A stretch of DNA of 64,000 nt from Akkermansiaceae bacterium UBA2381 (GCA_002344215.1 DDSV01000050.1:80016-144015); one strand, 5' to 3'. Numbered from the stretch's first letter, positions 47,649-57,419 are shown. The notes: a model not told the origin generated them from the sequence alone. Made by a program: numbers and translations.

Positions 47649-49169
47649 ATGCATTTCTCCGTCGGCTCCCTGATTTTCACCCCCGCCCCGGGAGAAAATC
47701 GGCTGTCTTCGGCGGGAAGAATCTGCGCGGTCCTGGCGGCGGGCCTTTTCCTTCTGAGCAGTTGTGAATCGGTCTCTCCTCCGGACGCAAAACATCACAG
47801 CAGCATCAAGGCACCAGGGCATTGGATTGCCGGATCATCGTATCATCACGATCTCATTCCCGACTGCAACTGGGTCGAAAGCTTCAAGGCTCCCGAACTG
47901 ACTGAGTATATCGGTGTGGTCATGACGGGCAACAAAGACCTCAAGGCAGCCCAGTCCCGCATTGAGATTGCCGGAGCGAACGCGCGCATCGCCGGAGCTG
48001 AACTCTACCCTCAACTTCAGGGGGGATTCTCCGGCCAGCGGGAACAGCAGATCATTGTCGGATTCCCCCTGGGGCCGCCCGGAGTCCCTCTTTCTTCCCT
48101 GAGCAACCGGTTCGGGCTCTCTCTTGACCTCAGCTGGGAGATTGATCTTTGGGGACGCATCGCGGCTGCAAAATCCGCCTTCGTGGCCGAGTTCGAAGCA
48201 TCGACTTTTGATCGTTCCACGGCAGAACTCTCCCTCGCGGGACAGGCGGCAAAAACCTGGTTCGCCCTCGCCGAGGCAAGAGAACAGGTGCAACTGTCCC
48301 GCTCCGCGATCGCCACCTTTTCGGAGACGGAATCGGCCATTCGCGAACGTTTTGAACAGGGTATCGAGGAGAACGGACAGAACCTCGCTTCCCAGTTGCT
48401 CCTTGCTGAAGCGGATGTTGCCAACGCGAAAGACGGGCTCGCCTCAAGAGAGGAACTGGTGGGGCGGACCTCGCGGCAACTGGAGGTTCTCGCCGGCAGC
48501 TATCCCGCCGGGGCCGCCGGCAAATCAGCCTCGCTCCCGGGTTTCCCCGGAAGCGTTCCGGCCGACCTTCCCGCCACCCTGCTCGACCGGCGACCAGACC
48601 TCGCCGCCGCTGAACGCCGCATCGCCGCAGCCGACAAACGTCTCCTCGAGGCCAAACGATCCCTTCTCCCGGCCCTCAGCCTGACAGGTCGCTACGGGAC
48701 CGTGAGCGACGATATCGGCGACCTCCTCGATTCCGACTTCAGTGTCTGGAGTATCGCAGGTAATCTCGCCCAGCCCATCCTTCAGGGAGGGCGTCTCCGG
48801 GCCAATGTCTCCAAACGCGATTCCGAACTGCAACTGTCCGCGACCGAGTTCGAGAAGACCGCCCTCACTGCCTTTGCCGAGGTCGAGAATGCGCTCGCCG
48901 CCGAATCGTTTCTGAACCGGCGCTTTGAGGCCCTCACCGAAGCTTCACGACTCGCACTGGCCGCCTATCGGCGGTCTTTGGATGAGTTTGATCTCGGAAC
49001 CGGAGACATCCTCACCGTCCTAACATCACAGCAGCGGCTTTTCACGAGCCGGTCCCAGTTGCTCGGAGTCAAGCGGATGCGGCTCGATAACCGGGTTGAT
49101 CTTTATCTTGCTCTGGGCGGCAGTTTCACGCCATGTGAGGCACCGCAGGACAAGTCACCGGAAAACTGA
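47649..49169 (+). CDS. TolC/OprM-like outer-membrane efflux lipoprotein
   Basis: This 506-residue protein has a lipoprotein signal with lipobox LLSSC (Cys about 39) and the NodT/OprM outer-membrane factor pattern: NKDLKAAQSRIEIAGANARIAGAELYPQL (helical repeat), SLDLSWEIDLWGRIAAAK, LAEADVANAKDGL, the second LPATLLDRRPDLAAAERRIAAADKRL, FSVWSIAGNLAQPI and LDEFDLGTGDILTVL. It forms a channel across the outer membrane for a tripartite exporter. No adaptor or pump gene is nearby. The ATG at 47649 was chosen because it gives a compact signal peptide; the frame extends 57 codons upstream without similarity. Confidence 0.9.
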   Translation: MHFSVGSLIFTPAPGENRLSSAGRICAVLAAGLFLLSSCESVSPPDAKHHSSIKAPGHWIAGSSYHHDLIPDCNWVESFKAPELTEYIGVVMTGNKDLKAAQSRIEIAGANARIAGAELYPQLQGGFSGQREQQIIVGFPLGPPGVPLSSLSNRFGLSLDLSWEIDLWGRIAAAKSAFVAEFEASTFDRSTAELSLAGQAAKTWFALAEAREQVQLSRSAIATFSETESAIRERFEQGIEENGQNLASQLLLAEADVANAKDGLASREELVGRTSRQLEVLAGSYPAGAAGKSASLPGFPGSVPADLPATLLDRRPDLAAAERRIAAADKRLLEAKRSLLPALSLTGRYGTVSDDIGDLLDSDFSVWSIAGNLAQPILQGGRLRANVSKRDSELQLSATEFEKTALTAFAEVENALAAESFLNRRFEALTEASRLALAAYRRSLDEFDLGTGDILTVLTSQQRLFTSRSQLLGVKRMRLDNRVDLYLALGGSFTPCEAPQDKSPEN

Positions 49170-49289
49170 GACGCGTTAAGCCCACTCTGTTCGAGGCAGG
49201 TTGAAAACCAGGTTGATTGTCAAAGACCTTCGTTGTTTTCGCTTCGGTCAGCCGGGAGGGCCTTTGTCGAAAACAATCCGTCTTACGAT

Positions 49290-49318
49290 TTGTCAAGCAT
49301 CGCGCTTGAGCCGATAGT
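49290..49318 (+). promoter_or_regulatory. Possible sigma-70 promoter of the SulP gene
   Basis: TTGTCA (49290-49295) and GATAGT (49313-49318) are separated by 17 bases and match the -35 and -10 consensus at five and four of six positions. The start codon at 49335 lies 16 bases later. This is based only on consensus reading. Confidence 0.3.
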
Positions 49319-49334
49319 TGAAGACAATTCCCTC

Positions 49335-51161
49335 ATGATGAGAAGGTTTCGATGGATCCTGAGACGACTTTTCACCGGTGTCGGTGAGTTCGTCCGGACA
49401 AATCCCATCGAACTCTTTCCGGCCCGTCACGGCTTCAAAGGATACCGGCTATCGCATCTTCGCGCCGATGCAGGAGCGGGGCTGAACGTTGCGCTCCTCT
49501 CCTTTCCCCAGGGCATGGCCTACGCGGCGATTGCCGGCATTCCCATCAAATACGGAATCGTGACCTCCGCCGTGGCCTCCATTGTCGCACCATTGCTCGC
49601 CGGGTCGAGACATACCATCCTTGGCCCGAGTAACGCGACCGCCTTCATGCTCTTTGCGAGCCTCGCCGCATTCTCGGCCGCGGATCGGATATTCTATCTG
49701 CCCATGCTTGTGCTCTTCGTGGGCATCCTCCTCACCGTCGGAGCTCTCTTTCGCGTAGCCGAGCTTGTCCAGTACGTGAGCCGCTCAGTCGTCGTCGGTT
49801 ACATTACCGGTGCCGCGTTTCTGATCATCGCAAATCAACTGGGCCACCTCCTGGGTTTAACCCTCCCGGATGCCGCCTCGGATGAACCAAAAACCTTTTT
49901 CACGATTCTTCAGGACACATTTTCGGTGATCGACGAAGCCCAATGGCAGCCAACCGTCCTCGCCGGAGCCACCTTTGTGGTCTGGCTCATTCTAAACCGG
50001 TTCTTAAAACAACTCCCGGTCTTCGCCATCACCCTTCTCATCATGTCAGGGGTTTATCCCATTCTCCACCATCAAGCCGGATGGAGTGTCTCCACCTTCA
50101 ATTCTTTCACCATCGCCGATCTTAGTCCGACCCTTCCGGAGATCAGTCCACGGGGGTTTTTCTCGGATGTCAGTCGATTGATCGGCATTGCCTTTTCCAT
50201 CGCCTTTCTCGCCGCGCTTGAGAATTCCGTCATGTCAAAGACGCTTGCGAGCAAAGTCGGTGATCGACCGGATGTGAATCAGGATATGCTGAGCGTCGGC
50301 GTCGCAAATATCGCCGCCTCCCTTACCGGCGGGATGCCAGCCTCCGGTTCCTTGATCCGCTCGGCTCTCAACTTTAACAGCGGTGCGGCCTCAAGACTAT
50401 CCAGCATCATCAGCGGGATTCTTTGCCTGGGGGGACTGATGGTCCTCGGCGGATTCATGGATGAAGTTCCGAAATGCGTGCTCTCCATGCTTGTCATTTG
50501 TATCGCGACCTCCGTCATCAATCGTCACCATATCCGCATCTCGCTCTATGCGACCACCGAGGACGCCGCCGTTCTCATCACCACCTTTATTGCGGCTCTG
50601 CTCATGCCGCTGAATATTGCCATCTTCCTCGGCGTCGGCATCTCCATCATGCTTTATCTCCGCGCGGCCAGCCGCCCCTTCCTGACTGAATACGAATTCT
50701 CCGAGGAGGGTGAACTCCGCGAAGCCGGCGAAAAGCGAATGCGCCCCATCCCCGCCATTTCCATCGTCCACGTCGAAGGCGACCTCTTTTTTGGCGCGGC
50801 CGATCTCTTTCGCACCCAGATCCAGAAGACCTCACTCGATCCTGATCTCAGCGTCATCATCCTGCGCCTCAAGAATGCGCGGCACCTGGACGCCACGAGC
50901 GTGGTTGCCCTTGAGGAGATGGTTCAATTTCTGCGGTCCCATGATAGGCACGTCATCATCAGCGGGGCAACCAAGGATGTCTACCGGGTGCTGAAGAACG
51001 CGGGCTCGGTCGAAGTCATCGGAAAAGAAAACATCTTTCTCAACCACCCGAGAAATCCGAACCTCTCTACTCGCAACGCTCTTAAACGCGCCCAGGAACT
51101 ACTTGGAACCACTGAGGCCGATATCCGGATATTTTATGATCCCGGCAAGGATCGGAAATAG
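49335..51161 (+). CDS. SulP-family inorganic anion transporter with STAS domain
   Basis: This 608-residue protein has the SulP membrane core (about ten to twelve helices, starting LNVALLSFPQGMAYAAIAGIPIKYGI, with GPSNATAFMLFAS and FSIAFLAALENSVMSKTLA), and a C-terminal STAS domain (about 475-590: ISIVHVEGDLFFGAADLF, VIILRLKNARHLDATSVVALEEMV). It should move sulfate, bicarbonate or another anion. The Asn/Ser-rich core motif does not settle the substrate. Start codon ATG at 49335 was taken; a TTG upstream gives an unneeded extension. Confidence 0.93.
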   Translation: MMRRFRWILRRLFTGVGEFVRTNPIELFPARHGFKGYRLSHLRADAGAGLNVALLSFPQGMAYAAIAGIPIKYGIVTSAVASIVAPLLAGSRHTILGPSNATAFMLFASLAAFSAADRIFYLPMLVLFVGILLTVGALFRVAELVQYVSRSVVVGYITGAAFLIIANQLGHLLGLTLPDAASDEPKTFFTILQDTFSVIDEAQWQPTVLAGATFVVWLILNRFLKQLPVFAITLLIMSGVYPILHHQAGWSVSTFNSFTIADLSPTLPEISPRGFFSDVSRLIGIAFSIAFLAALENSVMSKTLASKVGDRPDVNQDMLSVGVANIAASLTGGMPASGSLIRSALNFNSGAASRLSSIISGILCLGGLMVLGGFMDEVPKCVLSMLVICIATSVINRHHIRISLYATTEDAAVLITTFIAALLMPLNIAIFLGVGISIMLYLRAASRPFLTEYEFSEEGELREAGEKRMRPIPAISIVHVEGDLFFGAADLFRTQIQKTSLDPDLSVIILRLKNARHLDATSVVALEEMVQFLRSHDRHVIISGATKDVYRVLKNAGSVEVIGKENIFLNHPRNPNLSTRNALKRAQELLGTTEADIRIFYDPGKDRK

Positions 51162-51176
51162 ATGAGTTTATTCGTG

Positions 51177-52532
51177 TCAGTCCAACTCATCCGGGATTGG
51201 ATTCCTCGGACGTGTGATCCAAAACAAACCGAGTGATACAAGGACAATCACCAGAGCAACGAGCGGCGCAACATATCCGCCGGGAGCGCTCCAGGCAGAC
51301 TCTATCCTCACGGCAATCAGAGTGAGGCAGACTATTGCTCCCAGAATAGGGATGATGATCGGCACCTCAAATCCTCCCCTCGGTTCATCCTTCCTGCGCT
51401 TCAAAATAATCAGCGAAATGTTAACGACGCTGAAGACCATCAGGAGCAGCAACACGGTTGATTCCGCCAGCTGTTTGACGCTGCCGCTCAGAATCAGACA
51501 CGTTACCACCGCGAAGAGCAGAACAATCGCCACATGGGGAGTCCGGCGCGTTGGATGGACACGCCCTATGACAGCGGGGAGCAAGCCCTGGCGGCTCATT
51601 CCGTAGAGGAGACGGGAACCCATGATGTAGTTCAGCAGCGCCGTGTTTCCGATCGCGAAAAGAGTGATGCCGATGTAAATGCCATCAATGTTTTTGAACC
51701 ACGGAGCGGCGGCTTTGGCCACCTCCATCAGCGGGGTCGGGCTCTTTGCCAGATCGGCCCAGGGAATCACCGAGACGGCCGTAATTGCGACAGCCATATA
51801 GATCAGGGTCGCCACGATCATCGCCCCGATCAATCCGAGCGGCACATCACGGCGGGGATTTTTCACTTCCTCGCTGACATTGAGAATGTCTTCGAACCCG
51901 ATAAAGGAAAAGAACATCAACACCGCTCCCTGAAGGATGAGCATGACGGGAATCGCATCAGTTCCCCCGGTTGACCGGGCCGGTGTCTCGAAATAATCGA
52001 CACTCCCCCAGAACTGCACTCCCACAAAAATGATGAAGAGCAATCCGGCCGCCTCGACCACCGTACAGACAATATTCACCCACATGCTCTCACGAATCCC
52101 GCGAAAGATCACCAGACCGACTAACAGCACAATCAGAATGGCGATCAGTTTGACCGGCAGGTCCATTCCCATCGCTTTGCCGATTGTCTCCGCCATTGCC
52201 TGCGATCCGGTCGCCATGCTCGTCAGTCCGCTCATCATGACACAGAGCCCGACCACATAGCTCAGCCACGGTTTCCCGAGAGCTCGCTGCGTCACATAAG
52301 CAGCGCCCCCTGCTTTCGGATAGCGGCTACCGACACAAGCGTAGGAAAGCCCCGTCAGCATCGCGACAATCATGGCCGCAAGGAAAGCCAGCCAGATTGC
52401 GTTACCGAGTGAATCGGCCGCCTTGCCGACGAGCGCGTAGATCCCCGCGCCGAGCATCGACCCGAGACCGTAGAGTCCAATCTGCCAGGCATTAATGGAT
52501 TTGTGGAGGGTGGGCTCTTCGGTGTTCATCAT
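51177..52532 (-). CDS. APC-superfamily amino acid permease
   Basis: This 451-residue protein has twelve predicted membrane helices and the APC signatures: GSMLGAGIYALVGKAA in helix 1, LTGLSYACVGSRYPKAGGAAYVTQRALG, GFEDILNVSEEVKNPRRDVPLGLIGAM, and MSRQGLLPAVIGRVHPTRRTPHVAIV. It should exchange or import an amino acid. The GxGIYALVG and GFED motifs put it near the cationic amino acid transporter/YfnA-like group. It is convergent with SulP (15-base gap) and divergent from the next gene. Confidence 0.93.
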   Translation of the reverse strand: MMNTEEPTLHKSINAWQIGLYGLGSMLGAGIYALVGKAADSLGNAIWLAFLAAMIVAMLTGLSYACVGSRYPKAGGAAYVTQRALGKPWLSYVVGLCVMMSGLTSMATGSQAMAETIGKAMGMDLPVKLIAILIVLLVGLVIFRGIRESMWVNIVCTVVEAAGLLFIIFVGVQFWGSVDYFETPARSTGGTDAIPVMLILQGAVLMFFSFIGFEDILNVSEEVKNPRRDVPLGLIGAMIVATLIYMAVAITAVSVIPWADLAKSPTPLMEVAKAAAPWFKNIDGIYIGITLFAIGNTALLNYIMGSRLLYGMSRQGLLPAVIGRVHPTRRTPHVAIVLLFAVVTCLILSGSVKQLAESTVLLLLMVFSVVNISLIILKRRKDEPRGGFEVPIIIPILGAIVCLTLIAVRIESAWSAPGGYVAPLVALVIVLVSLGLFWITRPRNPIPDELD

Positions 52533-52688
52533 GGCTTTTCAATCATCGGGAGTCCGCCTCGACATCCGGCGGCGGGGCGATTCCCACTGTGCCCGCTTGA
52601 CCGCATTCAAATCAAGGCCTTCTTTCAGAGAAATGAGACAACAATGACAATTGCCGCGCACAGATCCCCCTCTCTATTGGCATCTATC

Positions 52689-52709
52689 ATGCCTATGGGT
52701 AAACAATGA
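52689..52709 (+). CDS. Possible six-codon upstream ORF
   Basis: ATG at 52689 reads MPMGKQ and stops with a TGA that overlaps the ATG at 52706 of the transporter gene (ATGA). A small GGCAT/ATGCC inverted repeat (52679-52693) overlaps its start. Such a mini-cistron could couple translation, but with six codons it may be chance. Confidence 0.2.
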   Translation: MPMGKQ

Positions 52710-54373
52710 GTCTTCTTCAACAACTGCACGGTGTCTCTCCGGTCGCTCACGACCTGATGATCCTGAGTGTTGTTATCCTGAGCGGGATCGGGTTGGGAAA
52801 TCTCCGCATCGCCGGGGTCAGGCTTGGAACGGCCGGAGTCCTTTTCACCGGATTGATCGCCTCCCACCTGGGACTGAGTCCGGAAGCTGCGGTTTCCCAC
52901 TTCCTCAAAGACTTCGGGCTCGTACTTTTTGTTTTTGCGCTCGGGATGCAGATAGGTCCCGGATTTTTTGCCTCCCTGCGCCGTCAGGGGAGAGTCCTGA
53001 ACGGCTACGCTTTCGCCCTCGTTATCGGCGGTGCCCTGGTTTCGCTTGCCGGCGGTTGGATGCTCGGCATGCCGCCGTCGGCGGTGGCGGGACTCTTTGC
53101 CGGAGCAACCACGAATACCCCCGCCCTCGGCGCAGCCCAGCAGGCTCTTGCCTCGGCCCAGGCCGACCCGGCGCTGCTCACCCTGCCAGCCCTGTCTTAT
53201 GCCGCGACCTATCCTCTCGCCATCGTCGGAATCATTCTTTCGCTAATCATCCTCCGGTATTTTTTCAAGGTCGATGTCGCCGAAGAAGCCGCCGCTTTCC
53301 AGCGCGAGCAGGGTGTCGGGATCGAAGCGCTCGAACGCATGACCCTGACGGTCGACAATCCCAATCTGGACGGCATCCCCATTGGCTACGTGCCCGGAAT
53401 CCAGGAGGCCGGGGTGATCATCTCCCGCCATCGATCATCCTCTTCGAAGGAAGTGAAGGCAGCCACGCCCCAGACCATGCTCCACCTCGGAGACCTTGTC
53501 ATGGTCGTCGGCACCCACGGGCAACTGGAAAAATCACGTCTCATCATCGGGAGCGTCAGCGAGGAAAATCTCATGATCGACTCCGGGAACGTCACGTTTC
53601 GGCGTGTCATCGTGACCAACAATCGAGTGCTCGGGAAAACGGTTCACGAGCTTGCATTGGAACACCTTCACAATGTCACAGTCACCCGGGTGAGCCGGGG
53701 TGACTTGATTTTCACCGCAATGCCCGATCTGCGGCTTCAGTTCGGTGACACTCTCCAGATCGTCGGAGATGAAGAGTCGCTCGCCTCGGCAACAAAGGCA
53801 CTCGGCAATGAGGTACAGATGCTCGGAGAAACAAAATTCGCCGCGATCTTTGCAGGCATTCTGCTGGGGGTGGGTCTCGGGCTCTACCCCTTTCGCATCG
53901 AGGGGCTTCCCGCGCCCGTTCGACTTGGCCTCGCCGGAGGCCCGCTCGTCATGGCCATTCTCGCGAGCCACCTCGGGCGCCTCGGCCCCATGATCATGCA
54001 TATGCCGATGAACGCGAACCGGGCTATCCGTGAACTCGGAATCATCCTCTTTCTCGCCAACGTCGGGCTGCTCTCTGGAGAAAACTTCGCCGATACCGTA
54101 TTTTCGCCGCAAGGGCTGCAATGGGTCCTCCTCGGGATTGTCGTGACGATGCTGCCACTGCTAATCGTCGGCTACGCCGCACGCCGTTTTCACCAGCTCA
54201 ACTTCATGACCCTGAGCGGCCTCCTCTCCGGCGGCATGACCGATCCGCCTGCCCTTGCCTTTGCCACAGGCATGGCGCGGAGCGATGCCCCGGCCGTTTC
54301 CTACGCGGCGGTCTATCCGCTGACGATGCTTCTGCGCATCGTGGCCGCGCAGATTATTGTTCAGCTAGGGTAA
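52706..54373 (+). CDS. AspT/YidE/YbjL-type putative transporter with RCK_C domains
   Basis: This 555-residue protein has two halves of five to six membrane helices (AspT/YidE/YbjL duplication) around two TrkA_C (RCK_C) domains (about residues 205-290 and 300-370: MTLTVDNPNLDGIPIGYVP; GKTVHELALEHLHNVTVTRVSRG). Typical helices include FGLVLFVFALGMQIGPGFFASL and GLFAGATTNTPALGAAQQAL in half one and GIILFLANVGLLSGENF and LSGLLSGGMTDPPALAFATG in half two. The family includes aspartate-alanine antiporters; substrate not readable. Its 3' end overlaps the convergent kelch gene by 9 bases. Confidence 0.9.
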   Translation: MSLLQQLHGVSPVAHDLMILSVVILSGIGLGNLRIAGVRLGTAGVLFTGLIASHLGLSPEAAVSHFLKDFGLVLFVFALGMQIGPGFFASLRRQGRVLNGYAFALVIGGALVSLAGGWMLGMPPSAVAGLFAGATTNTPALGAAQQALASAQADPALLTLPALSYAATYPLAIVGIILSLIILRYFFKVDVAEEAAAFQREQGVGIEALERMTLTVDNPNLDGIPIGYVPGIQEAGVIISRHRSSSSKEVKAATPQTMLHLGDLVMVVGTHGQLEKSRLIIGSVSEENLMIDSGNVTFRRVIVTNNRVLGKTVHELALEHLHNVTVTRVSRGDLIFTAMPDLRLQFGDTLQIVGDEESLASATKALGNEVQMLGETKFAAIFAGILLGVGLGLYPFRIEGLPAPVRLGLAGGPLVMAILASHLGRLGPMIMHMPMNANRAIRELGIILFLANVGLLSGENFADTVFSPQGLQWVLLGIVVTMLPLLIVGYAARRFHQLNFMTLSGLLSGGMTDPPALAFATGMARSDAPAVSYAAVYPLTMLLRIVAAQIIVQLG

Positions 54374-55366
54374 ATCGATTCCCCACTCCAGCGGAAGCTC
54401 CAGAGACCAGACTTCGTTTGAGAGAGGTTTGGAATGGCCTCCGGCGATCCAGAGTTTGTCCTGAAAAACAAAGGCGGAATGCTCGTGTCGCGCTTTCCAT
54501 CTGGTCCTTGTCGCCAGTTTCTCCCACCTTCTTCCATCGGCGGAGTGCCAGACATCGTCGAAATTTTCGTGTTCCTTCGACCATCCGCCCAGCACCCAGA
54601 TCCGTCCCCGATAGACGACAGCGGAAAACCAGAGCCGGGGTGCCCACGGAGCCGCTTCAATCTCCCGGGTCCACTGTATGCCGTCGGCCGAGGACCAGAC
54701 ATCATTCAGTGCGTGGTATTCGGGAACGTAGTTCCCCCCGCCGAGGACAAAGATCCGGTCGTTCAACACCACCGCCTGATGATAGGCTCGTGGTGACCAA
54801 GCCGCTATTTCCGTTTCCCGGCGCCATTCCTTTCCGTCGGCCGAGGACCAGACGTCATTCTTCAGGCTCCTTGAATCACCAAAATAGTAATTCTCCGTTC
54901 CTCCCATCAACCACATTCGTTTCCGGAACTCCACCACCGATCCCGCCAATCTGGGAGTCCACGCAGCGGCGGAAGCGACTTGAGTCCACTCGACACCATC
55001 GACCGAAGACCAGACCTGATGGCTCGCCGAATGTCCCGGTAGCCGACCATTATACCAACCTCCCATCATCCACATCCGGTTCTGAAAAGTCAGATTCATG
55101 GGAAGGTCACTGTGAAGCCACGGGGCCGCCTCCGAGACGAGTCGCCACTCGCGCCCGTTGGCGGAAGACCAGACATCCCGGGGAGGAGCAGCGAAGGACT
55201 GAAACCACCCGCCCATTATCCAAAGTTGATCGCGAAAAACAAATTCCGCCTGAGAGTCGCGCGCCAGCCACGCCGCCATGCCCTCAAGGCGCCAATCCGG
55301 TTCCTCCGCTCGAGCCAAACACGATCCGGCGAGCACCCCTAGCACGATGAATTTCCTCATTCTCAT
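54365..55366 (-). CDS. Secreted kelch-type beta-propeller protein
   Basis: This 333-residue protein has a signal peptide ending at ARAEE and six repeats of about 50 residues with the pattern VWSSADGxxWxxxxxxAxWxPR, then (F/V)LNDRIFVLGGG: DVWSSANGREW, QVWSSVDGVEW, DVWSSADGKEW, DVWSSADGIQW, DVWHSADGRRW and a last EVWSLELP. These are kelch blades closing a six-bladed propeller. Related proteins in these phyla are secreted and bind or present surfaces; no active site is visible. The start could be ATG at 55366 or two codons on at 55360. Confidence 0.85.
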   Translation of the reverse strand: MRMRKFIVLGVLAGSCLARAEEPDWRLEGMAAWLARDSQAEFVFRDQLWIMGGWFQSFAAPPRDVWSSANGREWRLVSEAAPWLHSDLPMNLTFQNRMWMMGGWYNGRLPGHSASHQVWSSVDGVEWTQVASAAAWTPRLAGSVVEFRKRMWLMGGTENYYFGDSRSLKNDVWSSADGKEWRRETEIAAWSPRAYHQAVVLNDRIFVLGGGNYVPEYHALNDVWSSADGIQWTREIEAAPWAPRLWFSAVVYRGRIWVLGGWSKEHENFDDVWHSADGRRWEKLATRTRWKARHEHSAFVFQDKLWIAGGHSKPLSNEVWSLELPLEWGIDLP

Positions 55367-55616
55367 CCCGGGATCGTTCCTTCGAAGAAAAACCCATCAT
55401 GAACATTCCGGTCGGTCCTGCAAGCCCTTTGCGACTCCTTCTCTGTCCCCGGTGGCCGGATAGCCTCTTCCCGAAGAATGAGACTTGGGTGGGATCGTGG
55501 GCTCATCGTCACCTTGTAGCGGTTTTGTCTACATCCAAAGTCAGCTTTATCCTCTCCCAGTCCGGGAAAAAGTAGGGCATATTACCTTTCGTCGGTCGGG
55601 TGCGGGAGCAAGAATT

Positions 55617-55622
55617 AAGGAG
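55617..55622 (+). promoter_or_regulatory. Strong ribosome binding site of the NarX-like gene
   Basis: AAGGAG lies eight bases before the ATG at 55631. It is one of very few clear Shine-Dalgarno sequences in this window, where most starts lack one. Confidence 0.65.
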
Positions 55623-55630
55623 AAACGGGA

Positions 55631-56725
55631 ATGTTCAGCTACTTCAAGGTAAAAGACGACGCTAAAATGGGGGCTGAGAGCCACGCCGTGTCGCCGCTTC
55701 TGACTAAGGTGAGAACCGCCGTCTCGGCTCTTCCCGCGTCAATCGTCGCCGTACTGGTGGTCCTGTTGACTCTCATCATCGGGTGGACTGACTATTCCAC
55801 GGGGTGGGAACTCAGCCTTTTCATCTTCTATGCCGCTCCGATCATCATTGCCGTCTGGCGACTGGGGGCCGGAGCCGGATTCCTCTCGGCGATTTTCTGC
55901 AGCATCGTTTGGCTGGTTGCGAACGATGCCGAGAATCCCTATACCACACAGATTGGCTTTCTCTGGGCCATGGTCACCCGTTTTTTCTATTTTGGTGTGG
56001 TCGTTTTCGCCGTCTCGGCAATACGAACGAAGCAGGAGGCAGATGCAGCCCATATCAGGATGCTTGAAGAACAGAGACTCCTTGAAATGGAGATCGTCAG
56101 CGTGAGCGAACACGGTCAACAGCGCATCGGACAGGACCTTCATGACGGAATCTGCCAGCAACTTGCCGCGATCGGATGTGCCGCCAGAGTGCTCTCGGAC
56201 GACCTCCGGGCAAAATCCGCTCCTGAAGCCCTTGATGCCGCCTTGATCGAAGACTCCATTCAGAAAGCCGTGGTCGAGGCCCGCAATCTGGCCCGGGGCA
56301 TTTTTCCCGTTCATGTGGATCGTAATGGCCTCGCAGCCGCCCTCACCGAACTCGCCGGGACCATGGCCCGCCTCACCGGGCTATCGGTTGAGGCAGTCGA
56401 CTGTGCCGAGGTATCGATCAACTCTCCCGAAATCTCGAAACACCTTTACCGCATCGCCCAGGAGGCTCTGGCCAACGCAATTCATCACAGCAAGGCGAGC
56501 CGGATCACCCTCTCCCTGAACGTCGACGGTGGTATCCTTGAACTCCTGGTCGAGGACAACGGAATTGGCATTTCCAAAGAAGCGGATTCACGCAGCCAGG
56601 GCATGGGGATGCGTACGATGAAATACCGCAGCAAGGCCATCGGAGCTACCCTTGACATCTCACCCCGCCCTGAAGGAGGAACGCGGGTGAGCTGTCGTCT
56701 GAAACCACCAACCCAAAAACTATGA
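55631..56725 (+). CDS. NarX/DegS-type sensor histidine kinase
   Basis: This 364-residue protein has four predicted membrane helices (about residues 32-128) and then a HisKA_3 dimerisation domain with His171 (GQDLHDGICQQLAAIG) and a HATPase domain (IAQEALANAIHHSKASRI, VEDNGIGIS, QGMGMRTMKYRSKAIGA). The helical input resembles MASE-like or DUF4118-like sensors with no large periplasmic loop, so the signal is probably within or at the membrane. It overlaps the response-regulator gene by four bases (ATGA). Confidence 0.93.
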   Translation: MFSYFKVKDDAKMGAESHAVSPLLTKVRTAVSALPASIVAVLVVLLTLIIGWTDYSTGWELSLFIFYAAPIIIAVWRLGAGAGFLSAIFCSIVWLVANDAENPYTTQIGFLWAMVTRFFYFGVVVFAVSAIRTKQEADAAHIRMLEEQRLLEMEIVSVSEHGQQRIGQDLHDGICQQLAAIGCAARVLSDDLRAKSAPEALDAALIEDSIQKAVVEARNLARGIFPVHVDRNGLAAALTELAGTMARLTGLSVEAVDCAEVSINSPEISKHLYRIAQEALANAIHHSKASRITLSLNVDGGILELLVEDNGIGISKEADSRSQGMGMRTMKYRSKAIGATLDISPRPEGGTRVSCRLKPPTQKL

Positions 56726-57408
56726 GCGAATCCGAAACCACTCAAAACGGCACCCATAAAAAGCTCAAGATCCTGCTCGTCGAGGACCATCCGATGTTTC
56801 GGGAGCATCTCGCCCAACTCATTGGCCGGGATCTCGGTATGTCTGTTTGTGGTGAAGCCGACAACATCCAGGATGCGATGAACCTGATTCAGGAAAAGGC
56901 ACCCGACATCGCGATCGTGGATATCAGCCTCAAAGGGTCCAGCGGTCTCGAACTGATCAAAGACATTCGGGCACGGGGCGCCAAAGTCGATGTCCTCGTC
57001 CTTTCCATGCACGAGGAGGAACTGTATGCCGAGAGGGCGCTACGTGCCGGAGCAAAGGGATACATCACCAAGAATGAAGCATCCTCCGACATCATTGAGG
57101 CGATCCGCAGTGTGATGAATGGCGAGATCTACGCGAGCCGGAAAGTAACCGCAAAACTCCTCGAACGGATGACCCACAAGAATGCCTCACCCGAACTCAA
57201 CGGACTCGAACTGCTCGCCGACCGGGAGCTTGAAGTCTTTCAGATGCTGGGGCGCGGTAAAAGCACGCGCGAGATAGCCAAGGAATTGAATCTGGGTGAA
57301 TCAACCGTCGAGACCTACCGATCCCGCATCAAAGACAAGCTCCAGTTGCGCAGCGCAGCCGAACTCTACCTCCGGGCTGGCCAATGGGTGCGGGACCACG
57401 GATCCTGA
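56722..57408 (+). CDS. NarL/FixJ-family response regulator
   Basis: This 228-residue protein has a receiver domain (LLVEDHPMFREHLAQL, phosphoacceptor Asp67 in VDISLKG, Lys in GAKGYITKNE) and a C-terminal LuxR-type helix-turn-helix (LADRELEVFQMLGRGKSTREIAKELNLGESTVETYRSRIKDKLQL). It is the cognate partner of the upstream kinase. The regulated genes cannot be told; nothing else in the operon follows. Confidence 0.95.
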   Translation: MSESETTQNGTHKKLKILLVEDHPMFREHLAQLIGRDLGMSVCGEADNIQDAMNLIQEKAPDIAIVDISLKGSSGLELIKDIRARGAKVDVLVLSMHEEELYAERALRAGAKGYITKNEASSDIIEAIRSVMNGEIYASRKVTAKLLERMTHKNASPELNGLELLADRELEVFQMLGRGKSTREIAKELNLGESTVETYRSRIKDKLQLRSAAELYLRAGQWVRDHGS

Positions 57409-57419
57409 GCCTGCACCGA

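Noticed and set aside
54121..55350. A 409-codon open frame on the plus strand
   Set aside because: It overlaps the AspT-like gene end and runs antisense to the kelch gene, whose repeats are unmistakable.
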